Shown here: positions 35,623 through 45,825 of the stretch, in pieces
Position numbering within the stretch: the first letter of the stretch is position 1
Layout of the letters: every line of letters begins with the position of its first letter
Source: Dryas octopetala
Lineage: Eukaryota; Streptophyta; Magnoliopsida; Rosales; Rosaceae
Direction of reading: 5' to 3'
NCBI GenBank assembly: GCA_963921425.1
Contig: OY992835.1
Span: 17,360,001 to 17,424,000 of the forward strand
DNA length: 64,000 nucleotides
Notes under the pieces: model-generated
Seen by the model: the letters and a program-made list of their open reading frames with translations, nothing else
Told to the model about the DNA's origin: nothing
Databases searched by the model: none
Made by a program: the position numbers and the translations under genes

Positions 35623-37782
35623 TTGCCAGCGCTGTGATCTTTTCAGAGCTCTTAGCAGGGTTTCCGAAAGTTCTTTCAGATATAGTAAAATCATTTTGGA
35701 GTAAATGGGAGCTCCGCATACTGGTTTTGACCAGCCTCGGCCTATAATTCATCCTTGTAATATGTGGGAACCGATGGAAGGGCAAGAGGCCTAGAATTTG
35801 GTCTGTAGCTTTTGTTTGGTCAGCATACTTGTTAGTAGATTGGATACCATCTGTTTCACTAAACACCCTTTTCAGGAATAGTGGAGAAATCAAATCCAAA
35901 TTCAATTCTCCAACACTAAATTATGAAGTCATGGCTTTCTGGGGTCCCTTCCTTTTGCTTCACCTTGGCGGCACGGACACCATCACTGCTTACTCATTCA
36001 ATGATAATGATTTATGGCTAAGACGCTTGATTGGGCTAGCTTTGCAAATTGGGATTGCTTCGTACATCTACTCCATACTTCGCACCACTGCCTTCAGATT
36101 TGTGGCTATTCCGGTGCTTGTTGCTGGTGTAATCGAGTGTGCAGAGAGGATTTTTGCTCTTTGGTCTGCAAGTAGCGGACAGTTTAGGAACTCGTTGTTT
36201 GACAAAGTCCAGGAACCCAAACCAAGTATTCAAATTCAAATGGAGGAAGGGCAAGCTCGGAATGAGAATTGTCTTCAATCCAAGCGTGGTGATTTGGATT
36301 CTCAAGTAGGCCCCAACATTATCCCACAAGCCAAATATCTTCATGAAGCGAACATATTGTTCAACATGTTCAGGTTTCTAATTGCAAACGTCTCCTTGAA
36401 ATTTAAAGGTAATGTGTACAGCTCTTTCACAATATATGGCAAGAAATCTGCAGAGGCCTTCAAACTAGTAGAGGTTGAGCTTGGATTCATGTATGATATG
36501 CTCTACACCAAAGCCAGCATAATGCAATCCTGTTGGGGTCCAGTTCTGCGTTTCATCAGCTTGTTGTGCTATGTTTCTGCATTAGTGGCCTTCATCCTTG
36601 TCATTAGTAAGGATCCAGCTTTTTCAACAATGAAGCATAATAATACTGATGTCACAATAACTTACCTTCTGCTGGTTGGAGCAATTGTACTTGACACACA
36701 CGGCGCAATGACACATATTTTCTCCAATTGGACAATGCTCCGGCTGTCCATGGACAAGAGGAAAAAACTGAAGCGGTTCATTTATCATTTTATTGCTTCA
36801 TGGAAGTCAGATGCAAGCAATGGCCGTAGCAGAGAAATATCCATCCCACAGCTCAACCTAATTCGCTTTTGCCTCTCTAACCTGAAAGCCAAACATTACA
36901 AAGTGGATAAATGTTTTGATACATATCATAATCGCCTGGGGAAGTACTGGAATACGACTTATGTGGCTATGCGTGATGAATTGAAGAAACGGATTTACGT
37001 TCATATCAAACAGAAGTGTGTGATTTATGGATTCAGTTCATTTGAATTTAGGGCTCTTAGGGTGAGAGAGGTCTTGGTGCACTTGAATTGGAAGAGAACA
37101 GTTGCAATTCAGTATCCATGAAGGAAACATTGAGTAAAGAATTTGACCACAGTCTTCTTATTTGGCACATTGCAACTGATATCTGCTACCATGATGAGCC
37201 AGCTGACCACCAATTGGATTGCGGAAATATCAAAATCTTGTCTGATTATATGTTTTATCTTTTGGTCATGCTTCCAAACATGATGCCTAGAGGGATTAGC
37301 GACATAAGGATTCAACATACCCGCAGTGAGGCCATTAATATCTTGAACAAATGCATGGTAAGATAGATGAGAGTAGAGCTTGCAATGCAATCCTTGAGTC
37401 GCCTGGTGTTCAACATCTAGAAGAGATTAGAATTCAAATATTCGATGAAAGCCAAAAGTCTGTGCTAGGTGAAGCAGTTATTCTTGCCAGGATATTGAAG
37501 AATAATCACAACCGGTGGAAATTGATAGGCCGAGTGTGGATGGAGATGTTGACCTATGCAGCAAGTCATTGTGAATGGAAGTACCATGCTGCACAGCTTG
37601 GAGAAGGCGGGTAACTGCTCACTCATGTCTGCCTTCTTATGGCCCATTTTGGTTTGAGTGAACAAATCCACATAGTGAACTCCCGTGATCAGGATGTTCC
37701 ATCGCTGCATCCAAATGAACACCGAGGTCTGCAAAATGACAGGGACACTTGGGTTTCCGTTTATCTCTCTTCATTGGCTTAA
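35623..37782 (+). pseudogene. DUF4220/DUF594 family pseudogene, copy A
   Basis: The remnant begins right after a TTTTCAG acceptor at the position where the intact copy (59640-61922) starts its main exon. The frame reads FPKVLSD...WELRILVLTSLGL, then an in-frame TAA at 35745-35747 where relatives have CAA. 35748-37060 is open and carries the family motifs FWGPFLLLHLGGTDTITAYS, VELGFMYDMLYTKASIMQ and LLVGAIVLDTHG. A deletion near 37065 shifts frame before MKETLSKEFDHSLLIWHIAT. Small deletions near 37340-37362 shift it again. GAG is replaced by TAA at 37612, ahead of LLTHVCLLMAHFGL, and the old reading frame ends at 37780-37782. The family is a plant multi-pass membrane protein of unknown function. 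No 5' coding exon was found upstream. Confidence 0.85.
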
Positions 37783-38328
37783 AACCAGATAAATATGAGA
37801 GAGAGAGAGAGACCCTGAGATCATTTGGGTTTTTCTCCATTACTTTTCCAAGATTCTGTAGCTGTACTAGTCCTGTATATACAATCATCTGCCATGTATT
37901 ATGTTGTAGACATTCAAGTTATTGTGCAATAATTATCATTTGAAGAAAAGAAATAAATGCATCCGCCTGTTCTGTGGATCTTTCAAATTCATAAGCTGCA
38001 CCCACATAATTCAGAAATTGCTTACTACAGGGAAACAAACTATCACAGTACGTATAAGGTTTACAGGGAAACAAACTTCTTATTGCTTACTGTTCACAGT
38101 AAGATATTGAAAGAATCCAACAGTGCTTCAATAAGAATTAGTTCCGGATTAGTCAGCAGAACACCATTGGTTGTGAACAATCTGGAAGAAGAGGCACATG
38201 ATGCTTTACAAGGCTAACAATCCAACATTTGAGCCGTACATAGGAGAATCTACAGAAATTTTATTCAATAACCCTTTTTAATACCACTTAAACTTTTTTG
38301 AGCCCTTCGTCCCAAAACTAATATTTAT
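37783..38328. other. 3' flank of copy A, partly duplicated at 41.5 kb
   Basis: 38140-38228 (TTAGTCAGCAGAACACCATT and following) recurs with few changes at 41519-41607 behind copy B. The duplication unit therefore included the 3' flank. A GGGAAACAAACT phrase is repeated at 38030 and 38068. Confidence 0.6.
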
Positions 38329-38829
38329 AAGGGCTGCTATTTGCACACCCTTTCTGAAAAAAAAAAAAAAAAAAACTAAAAAAAAAAGAGACCACTTTGG
38401 CCCTCCCCTTACCCACACACCCACACACCCCATTCCCATCTCCCCCTCGTACACACCCTATTCCCATCCTTTTTTTTTTTTTTCTTCATCGTCAACCTTG
38501 GCTGCCGCCCTCACGCTGCTACACCTCCACCCGCTGCACCTCGTCTTTCACCTCGAAGCCCAGAACCAGCCACCATTAAAAAAAAAAAAGTGCAGTTCGG
38601 CAGATTCAGCGGACCAGTGCCGAACCAGACTGTTTCGTTCGGCAGTCATCCACCGAATATAATAGGATTGTTCGGCAGATGACTGCCGAACGAAACAGCC
38701 CAGTTCGGCACTGGTCCGCCGAACCTGCCGAACTGAATATTTTTTTTTAAATGGTATTCGGAGGGGAGGAGAGAGAGGGAGGGTGGTGCTGTGGAAGAAG
38801 AGAGAGAGACAGGAGGGTGGTGCTGCAAG

Positions 38830-38869
<40 letters not shown>

Positions 38870-39173
38870 CGGTGCTGCGGGGAGGAGAGAGAAAGGGAAG
38901 TGGTCGGTGAGGGAAGGAGAGAGGGAGGGAGGTGGTCGGGTGAAGGAGGGGGAGGGGCTGTGTGTTTTTTTTTTTTTTTGGTATGAGTTGATGGGGTGTG
39001 GTGGGTGAAGGGGTGTGTTGTGAGAAATTTTGTGAAATGTATAAAATAAGAGTATTAGGGTAATTTGAGGGGTGTGTTAAAGAAAAATTTTAAATTTTAG
39101 GAGAAGATAGGGGGTGTGTAGGAGAAAAGTGTGTGCAAAAAGAAAAAAAAAAGGTGTGCAAATAGCAGCCCTC
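38329..39173. mobile_element. Non-autonomous TIR element with central hairpin, 845 bp
   Basis: Terminal inverted repeats AAGGGCTGCTATTTGCACAC (left) and GTGTGCAAATAGCAGCCCTC (right). An 8-bp target duplication, ATATTTAT, lies at 38321-38328 and 39174-39181. The core hairpin is at 38593-38735. GA microsatellites lie at 38837-38867. It is the intact relative of the nested elements at 2638-4534. The 8-bp duplication suggests a hAT-type transposase acting in trans. Confidence 0.75.
38593..38735. repeat. Central GC-rich hairpin of the TIR element
   Basis: Arms of about 65 bp (starting CAGTTCGGCAG, ending CTGCCGAACTG) contain GCGGACCAGTGCCGAAC and GTTTCGTTCGGCAGTCATC. The loop is AT-rich near 38660. 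It shares words and layout with 2987-3115, but both arms have changed in step at several places. Confidence 0.75.
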
Positions 39174-39488
39174 ATATTTATAACTTAAAATACCCATAAT
39201 ACCCTCTATATAAAACTTTTTTTTTACTGTAGTTTTTTTTTTAATTTTATTTTTTCTTTCTCTTCCCTAGCCAACCATTGCCCCTCCCTCCCTCCCTACC
39301 CTACCCAGCCAACCACTGCCCCCCCCCTCGCTGCCACAGCTGTCGGCTCCCTCATCCCTCGCCGCTGCAGCAAACCAAAAGTCAATGAAAAAAACCCACA
39401 AAAAACCCTTCGCCTCCCCCCTCGTCGTCCAGCAAAACCCACAAAAAAACCTAGAAAATGGTTGATTCTTTGAGCGTTCAGATCCATC

Positions 39489-39749
39489 AAAACCCAACAA
39501 TGGAGAAAAAGAAAATGAAAAATTTTCAAATTTGGGTTTTTGGTCGACACATGGTCGAATTTTTAGTTGACACATGGTGGTGCTATAGCACTTACCACAA
39601 ATTACTTTTGTGGAATTTTTGGTTTACACATGGTCGAATTTTTTGTCGACACATGGTGGTGCTATAGCACTTAGTGGATAGTGCGGTAGACATGATCCTT
39701 TTAAATACACAAAACCCAACAATGGAGAAGAATGAGATGCAAAATTTAA
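39489..39749. repeat. Nested direct duplications upstream of copy B
   Basis: AAAACCCAACAATGGAGAA occurs near 39489 and again near 39713. Between them a 79-bp unit with ACACATGGTCGAATTTTT and GGTGGTGCTATAGCACTTA is present twice (about 39542 and 39621). It is non-coding. Confidence 0.6.
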
Positions 39750-39981
39750 TATATTATTCTCTCTCTCTCTCTCTCCCATTCCCTCCCAATCCATTTAAAG
39801 AAAACACCCAGATCTGGGTGAGAGAAGATGATGAGTCGTTGGCGGGTGAGGGAGGTCGTTCTCCATGGCTGCTGCAAGAAAAAGGTGGAGAAAGGTTTGG
39901 CTGTTGCAGGAAGAAGGTTCAACAACTTGTGGAATTTTTGGTGGACTCTAATGGCGACATTTTCATATAGTTGCAAATTCA

Positions 39982-41430
39982 AATATTCAAATTCAAATGG
40001 AGGAAGGGCAAGCTCGGAATGAGAATTGTCTTCAATCCAAGCGTGGGGATTTGGATTCTCAAGTAGGCCCCAACGTTATCCCACAAGCCAAATATCTTCA
40101 TGAAGCGAACATATTGTTCAACATGTTCAGGTTTCTAATTGCAAAAGTCTCTTTCAAATTTAAAGCTAATGTGTACAGCTCGATCTCTCACAATATATGG
40201 CAAGACACCTGCAGAGGCCTTCAAACTAGTAGAGGTTGAGCTTGGATTCATGTATGATATGCTCTACAAAGCCAGCATAATGCAAGCCTTTTGGTGTCCA
40301 GTTCTGCGCTGCATCAGCTTGTTGTGCTATGTTTCTGCATTAGTGGTCTTCATCCTTGTCATTGGTAAGGATCCAGCTAGCTTTTTCAATAATGAAGCAT
40401 AGTAATATTGATGTCACAATAACTTACCTTCTGCTGGTTGGAGCTATTCTACTTGACATACACGGCGCAGTGACACATATTTTCTCCAATTGGACAATGT
40501 TCTGGCTGTCCAAGGACAAGAGGAAGAAACTGAACTGGTTCATTTATCATTTTATTGCTTTGCGGAAGTGAAATGGCGGTAGCAGAAAAATACTCATCCC
40601 ACAGCTCAACCTAATGTGCTTTTGCCTCGTTAACCTGAGAGCCAAATATTACAAAGTGGAGAAATATGTTGATACATATCATAATTACGTTGGCAAGTAC
40701 TGGAATATGACTTATGTGCCTGTGGGTGATAAATTGAAGGAATGGATTTACGAACATATCCAACTCAAGACTCTGAGGTATGGATTATATTCATTTCAAT
40801 TTGAGGTTCTTAGCTAGGGAGTTATTGGATGAGAGAGGTCTTGGTGCACTTGGATTGGAAACGGACAGTTGTACTGATGAAATGAAGGAAACATTGAGCA
40901 AAGAATTTGACCACAGCCTTCTTATTTGGCACATTGCACCTGATATCTGCTACCATGATGAGCGTGACCGCCAATTGGATTGCCGAAATAGCAAAGCCTT
41001 GTCTGATTGTTTTATCTTATGGTCATGCTTCCATACATGCTGCCAAAAGGGATTAGTGCCTTAAGGATTCAACATACCCGCAATCAGGCCATTAGAGATC
41101 GATATCTTCAACAAATACCTGGTAAGAATTATGAGATAGATGAGAGCCGAGCTTGCAAGGCATTCCTTGAGTCGCCCAGTGGTCCAGTAACTCCAGTTCA
41201 TCAAGTAGATAAGCGACACAGGTCAGTGCTAGATGAAGCAGTTACTCTTGCCACGGATTTGAAGAAAATTCGCAAACCGTGGATATTGATAGGAGGCGTG
41301 TGGGTGGAGATGTTGACCTATGCTGCAAGTCATTGTGAATGGAAGTACCATGCTGCACAGCTTGGACAAGGTGGGTAACTGCTCACTCATGTCTGCCTAC
41401 TTATGGCACATTTTGGTTTGATGCTGCAGC
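39982..41430 (+). pseudogene. DUF4220/DUF594 family pseudogene, copy B (5'-truncated)
   Basis: It begins abruptly at sequence equal to position about 36228 of copy A (QIQMEEGQARNENC...), so the N-terminal membrane half is absent. The frame is broken by an insertion near 40180 (CTCGATCTCTC against CTCTTTC), a CTAG insertion near 40375, a TGA at about 40569, a shift near 40815 and a deletion near 41010. GAG is replaced by TAA after GQGG, as in copy A. It retains LGFMYDMLY, FDHSLLIWHIAPDICYHDE and EMLTYAASHCEWKYHAAQL. It is clearly non-functional and closest to copy A. Confidence 0.85.
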
Positions 41431-41518
41431 AGTTGTTGATGCTACTGTGTTAGTATGCCCCCAGAAACAAATGTCCTAAAGTAAGATATTAATGGAGGAA
41501 TCCAACAGTGCCTCAAAT

Positions 41519-41607
41519 GTCCTGGATTAGTCAGCAGAACACCATTAGTTGTGAACAGTCTGGAAGAAGAGGCACATGATGCTTTACAAGGCTGACAATC
41601 CAACATT
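41519..41607 (+). repeat. Duplicated 3' flank of DUF4220 copies A and B
   Basis: It matches 38140-38228 with few differences. It may be the relic of an unrecognised exon, because one frame reads SRTPLVVNNLEEEAHDALQG. I recognise no family. Confidence 0.6.
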
Positions 41608-41654
41608 ATTCTTCTCTTCCCAAAAGTACAGCTTCAACTCCACAATACAAAGAT

Positions 41655-41770
41655 AACTTGTGGCTCTCTTTTTTCCTTAAGTCACTAAGTCCTGCATGGG
41701 CATGTTGTCAAGGCATGCATCAATTATCCCACACTCACCTCCAACAGAATCCAAGCTGCTGTGACCCACA
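41655..41770 (+). pseudogene. Relic of the germin-like gene (promoter plus coding fragment)
   Basis: TAACTTGTGGCTCTCTTTTTTCC, GTCACTA, CCTGCATGGG, TGTTGTCAAG and ATCAATTATCCCACACTCAC match the germin-like promoter and leader at 30425-30588. After a junction at CAC it continues with a match to coding sequence at 30800-30830 (ATCCAAGCTGCTGTGACCC). About 200 bp including the start codon are deleted. It runs straight into DUF4220 copy C. Confidence 0.75.
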
Positions 41771-41775
41771 CCTGC

Positions 41776-42735
41776 TCGGAATGAGAATTCGATCTCCATC
41801 CTCACACCTGATGTGGGAATTTGGGTTCTTCAGTAGGTTTTCAAGTTATCCCACGAGACAAATATCTTCATGAAGCGAACATATTGATCAACATGTTAAG
41901 GTTTCTAATTGCAAACGTCTCTTTCAAATTTGAAGCTAATGTGTACGGCCTTTTCACATTAGTTGGCAAGCAATATGCAGAGGCCGTCAAACTAATAGAG
42001 GTTGAGCTTGGGTTCATGTATGATATGCTCTACACCAAGGCCAGCATTATGCAATCCTTTTGGGGTCTAGTTCTGCGCTCCATCAGCTTGTTGTGCTATG
42101 TTTCTGCCTTGGTGGCCTTCATCCTTGTCATTGGTAAGGATCCAGCTTTTTCAACAAAGAAGCATCATACTACTGATGTCACAATAACTTACATTCTGCT
42201 GGTTGGAGCTATTGTACTTGATATACATAGCACAATGACACATATTTTCTTCAATTGGACAATGCTCTGGCTGTCCAAGGACAAGAGGAACAAACTGTAC
42301 CGGTCCATTTATCATTTTATTGCTCCGCGGAAGTCAGATGCAAGCAGTGGCGATAGCATAAAAATATATATTCATCCCACAGCTCAACCTAATTCCCTTT
42401 TGCCTTGCTACCATCAAAGCCGAACATTATGTTGCTGAGAAAGTTTTTGACACATATATATATCATAATTTCCTGGGGAAGTACCGGAACACGACTTATT
42501 TTGCTGTGGATGATAAATTGAAGAAGTGGATTCACTTGCATATCCAAAGCAAGAGTCTGAGGTATGGATTATCTTCTTTTGAATTTGAGACTCTTAAGGA
42601 GTTATTGGATGAGAGAGGTCTTTATGCACTTGAATCGAGAAAGGACTGTCCTATTAAGCATGAATTCATGAAGGAAACATTGGGCAAATAATTTGACCAC
42701 AGCCTTCTTATTTGGCACATTGCAACTGATATCTC
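41776..42735 (+). pseudogene. DUF4220 family pseudogene, copy C (truncated at both ends)
   Basis: The left end is CTCGGAATGAGAATT, where copies A and B have the EEGQARNENC codons. One frame then stays open through IPRDKYLHEANILINM, VELGFMYDMLYTKASIMQ and LLVGAIVLDIHS to about 42438. A frameshift follows, then a second open part ends SSFEFETLKELLDERGLYAL...MKETLGK with a TAA at 42689. Similarity stops after WHIATDI near 42735, so the DUF594 end is missing. Where A is deleted (ELLDERGL), C keeps the codons. Confidence 0.8.
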
Positions 42736-43999
42736 ATCACATCACTTCTATGTGATGAGACATAAAAAAATAGATGTTATGATGTTATATATTAGATGAA
42801 GATACCAACTTGATCATACTTATCATGGATGAAGATACCAACTCACTTATCCCTATTTGTTGAACCATAAAAATTTAAAAAAAAAAAAAAGATATATATG
42901 AATGAGGATAAAGCCCACGTTGGAAGCATTCAAAATAATGCAAAAAGAGTTTTTAAAAAAGAGAAGATTAGATGCCAATTAAAAAATAAAGATTGAGATA
43001 TGAGATTGGCATTTGATTTTGAATTGGGATAGACTCAATCCTCGTCATTTCAGCTTCTAAAGAGGAGACACCGAAAGGCTGGAAGAAGAGAAATGTGCAT
43101 CTGCCATCACCAAAGCTTTGCCACCACTAGGTAGATGACACTATTTTTATTCATTATTCCTTTCAAATATTTGGTTTCGGCTGAAACCCCAAAAACAAAA
43201 ATTTATTAAAGGATTCAGCCGAATCTATTTTCTCTCAATCGGTTTCGATTGAAACCATAAATGATTCTGCTAAATCTGTAAACAAAAAGAATTCGGCTGA
43301 ATCCAAAAAAAAAAAAAAAAAAAAAGGATTTGGCTAAATCCTCAAAGAAAAAAAAAGGAATATTGCTGAATCCACATTACCAAAAATGCCACAGAAGAAT
43401 CACCTTCTCTGCCATCAGTCAACAAAGAAAATAAGCCTCATGGCTGAGATATATTTCCTTTGCCACAAATGATCAATTGGGTTAAGGTGTTGTAAGCAAG
43501 CTTCTTCATTTGGGTTTGTTCCCAATTTGCTAAAGACAAGACAAAAAGAGATGCAAACAGCCGAGAAATGCAAAATAGCATTACAAAGAGATCAAATGAA
43601 ATAACTCCTTGACGTCTGTTCTCTTTCATAAAGTCATATGCAAACAACAGAAAGAAGCAGCTCATAAAAAAATGATAAAGATAAATTGCCAGACAAATAT
43701 GCACACATAGGTGTAAGGTTTAGTCTCTGCGCATTAAGACATGGAGAGAAAAAAATTGAAGCTATGTCATTGGCTTCTTCAAGTCACAACAATGGAGCAC
43801 AGTAAAAATAGGTGGCCGTACTCTTGCCAACAAAGACAGAAAAAATGATGAAGTAAAGCTGATGTCTTCTCCAGTAAAAAAGAAAAGGAGTAGCTTGCTT
43901 TTCCTCAATTGGAGGAGTAAACAAAAGGAGTAGTAAACCTGTTTTGGGCTTTTGGGCTTATGGGCTGCAAGGCGGAGAGGCTTTGTCACTACCCATTAA
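42736..43999. other. Intergenic region
   Basis: No gene is supported; minus-strand open frames at 43438-43989 lack motifs. A set of related GGATTCAGCCGAATC / GATTCGGCTGAATCC words lies at about 43185-43375. Confidence 0.5.
43185..43375. repeat. Cluster of diverged GGATTCAGCCGAATC words
   Basis: Five or more variants of GATTCAGCCGAATC or its inverse TTCGGCTGAATCC occur in alternating orientation, separated by A-runs. Confidence 0.45.
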
Positions 44000-44237
44000 C
44001 ATTTGAAATGCTAATAAATACTTGGCATTTCCTTTAAATGTTAATAATTATAAACCCCCTAGTTAGAGATAAAATCTCTCATAACCTCCACCCAAAATCT
44101 AACTCTCTTATAATCCCCAATCTTACACTTAATATTTTCCTAAACCCCCTAGTCAACTAATACCCAGTCAACTTTGACTCCCCATATTTTAATTTTCCAG
44201 TTTTACCCCTTTTGTTTTATTTTCATTTTCAGCCAAC

Positions 44238-44243
<6 letters not shown>

Positions 44244-44310
<67 letters not shown>
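44244..44310 (+). repeat. CT dinucleotide microsatellite
   Basis: About 33 uninterrupted CT units. Confidence 0.9.
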
Positions 44311-44315
<5 letters not shown>

Positions 44316-44479
44316 GTTGCCTCTCTCCCCTCTGCGTCTCTCTCTCTCCCCGCTGCTGTCGTCGGCGCGTGCGCCGCCGTCTGGCGACGGTTGCCGGCGA
44401 GACCGGTCCCATCAGACTCGCATCTCCTTCCTCTTCCTCCCTATGCCCTCCACGTGCCGTTAAACTAAACGTCGACGCC

Positions 44480-44830
44480 AGATCGCCGCGACTACGATCG
44501 GTGGTGCTCGCCGGCGATCTGCCTTTTTCGACGGAGTTGGAATGCCGGACCACCCAAGTCTTCTTCCTCTCGACGTCCTGAGCACGATGGTATGCTCGGA
44601 TTCTCCATCCGATCAGCCACGGCGGCAGATCGATGCCACAAAGGCCGCGGCTTCTCCGCCGGCGATCTGCCTTTTTCGGCGGAGTTGGAATGCCAAACCA
44701 CCCAAGCCTTCTTCCTCTCGACGTCCTGAGCACGATGGTGTGCTCGGATTTTCCATCTGATCAGCCACGGCGGCAGATCGAAGCCACAAAGGCCGCGGCT
44801 TCTCCGCCGGCGATCTGGCTTTTCCGGCAG
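44480..44830 (+). repeat. 148-bp tandem repeat, about 2.3 copies
   Basis: The word CCGGCGATCT starts at 44511, 44659 and 44807, exactly 148 bp apart. Intervening phrases (CGGAGTTGGAATGCC, TCGACGTCCTGAGCACGATG) repeat with few changes. The period is not a multiple of three, which argues against a coding repeat. GC-rich against AT-rich flanks. Confidence 0.8.
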
Positions 44831-45000
44831 CCATTTCCGTCGAGTCAGGTACTAATATTCTTCTCCTCATTGTACTCTTCAATGCTATGTGTTTGGATTG
44901 GACCAATTGCTGATGAATCAAAAAACCCCAAATCGAACCTCATTGTGTGTTGTTGTAACTGTGTATAAGGAACTTTAAGCCTACATTTATTGATTAAACA

Positions 45001-45054
45001 GTTTCAGTTCGTGAAACAGTTTCAGCTCGTGAAACAGTTTCAGCTCGTGAAACA
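45001..45054 (+). repeat. Short tandem repeat, CAGTTTCAGCTCGTGAAA unit
   Basis: Three near-identical copies of a unit of about 18 bp. Confidence 0.7.
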
Positions 45055-45399
45055 TGAGTTTTAAATGAATTTTGAATGAAATTATGGTTCTGAAATATGA
45101 TGAATCAAATTTGCAGGTAGAAACAGATCGAGGCAGTGGCGACTGTCGTGTACTCGTCGCGCGTGAGATGATCGGACGACGTTGTATTGTTGGCTACTCC
45201 TCTCATCTCAATGGCTTATTGTATTGTTATTGTTTTTTTTTATAAGGTTGCTGTGTTCTTTTTAGTGAAACGGAATTCAGTAAAGGTGTAACTGTTTTAG
45301 TGAAGTGTAATTGTTTTAGTAAAGGTGTAATTGTTTTTTAATTAAGGTGTAATTGCATTTTAGTCGAGGTGTAATTGTTTCATCACTTAATTCAGTTTC

Positions 45400-45600
45400 A
45401 GTAAGTGAATTCATAACTGAATTCTTCAATTTAGTGTAACTGAATTTCTGAAATTCAGTTTCAGTGTAATTGAATTCTTGAAATTCAGTTTCAGTGTAAT
45501 TGAATTCTTGAAATTCAGTTTCAGTGTAACTGAATTTTTGAAATTCAGTTTTAGTGTAATGAAATTCAATTTCAGTGTTTGATTTTAGTTTTAGTGAAAT
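45400..45600 (+). repeat. Tandem array of CAGTTTCAGTGTAATTGAAT-like units
   Basis: About five diverged copies with TGAATTCTTGAAATTCAGTT and similar. The inverse reads as a repeated TEFQEFNYTE-like frame, an artefact of the period. It continues the GTTTCAG theme of 45001-45054. Confidence 0.65.
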
Positions 45601-45825
45601 ATTGAGTTTTAGCAAAAACTTCAATTTCAAAAAAAAAAAAAAAAAAAAAGTTTTACCAAAATACAGTTACAGTGACGTCAGCATGTGTCAGCGCGCGTCA
45701 GCATGCGTCAGAAGAGTAATTTAGGATTATAAGTTTTAGGGGGTTTTGAAAGAGTTTCTAGATGGGTGGGGGTTTAGACAAATTTTTTTGGTGAGTAGGG
45801 TGTTTAAAATTAGGCACTATTCCTT

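Larger units (their letters stand above)
44000..45825. mobile_element. Possible 1.8-kb non-autonomous element carrying tandem repeats
   Basis: The outer parts (AACCCCCTAGTTAGAG... near 44053 and the GGGGGTTT-rich right end near 45735-45800) look like loose inverted copies. Inside are a long CT run (44244-44310), a 148-bp tandem repeat and a short-period tandem array. The ends and target duplication are not fixed. Open frames here change frame between repeat units and are not genes. Confidence 0.35.

Noticed and set aside
44203-44968. Open frames of 100-176 codons resembling repeat proteins
   Set aside because: They cover the CT run and the 148-bp tandem repeat, whose period is not a multiple of three, so each repeat is read in a different frame.
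45316-45630. Minus-strand frame with repeated TEFQEFNYTE
   Set aside because: An artefact of the short tandem array; no signal, start context or homologue.
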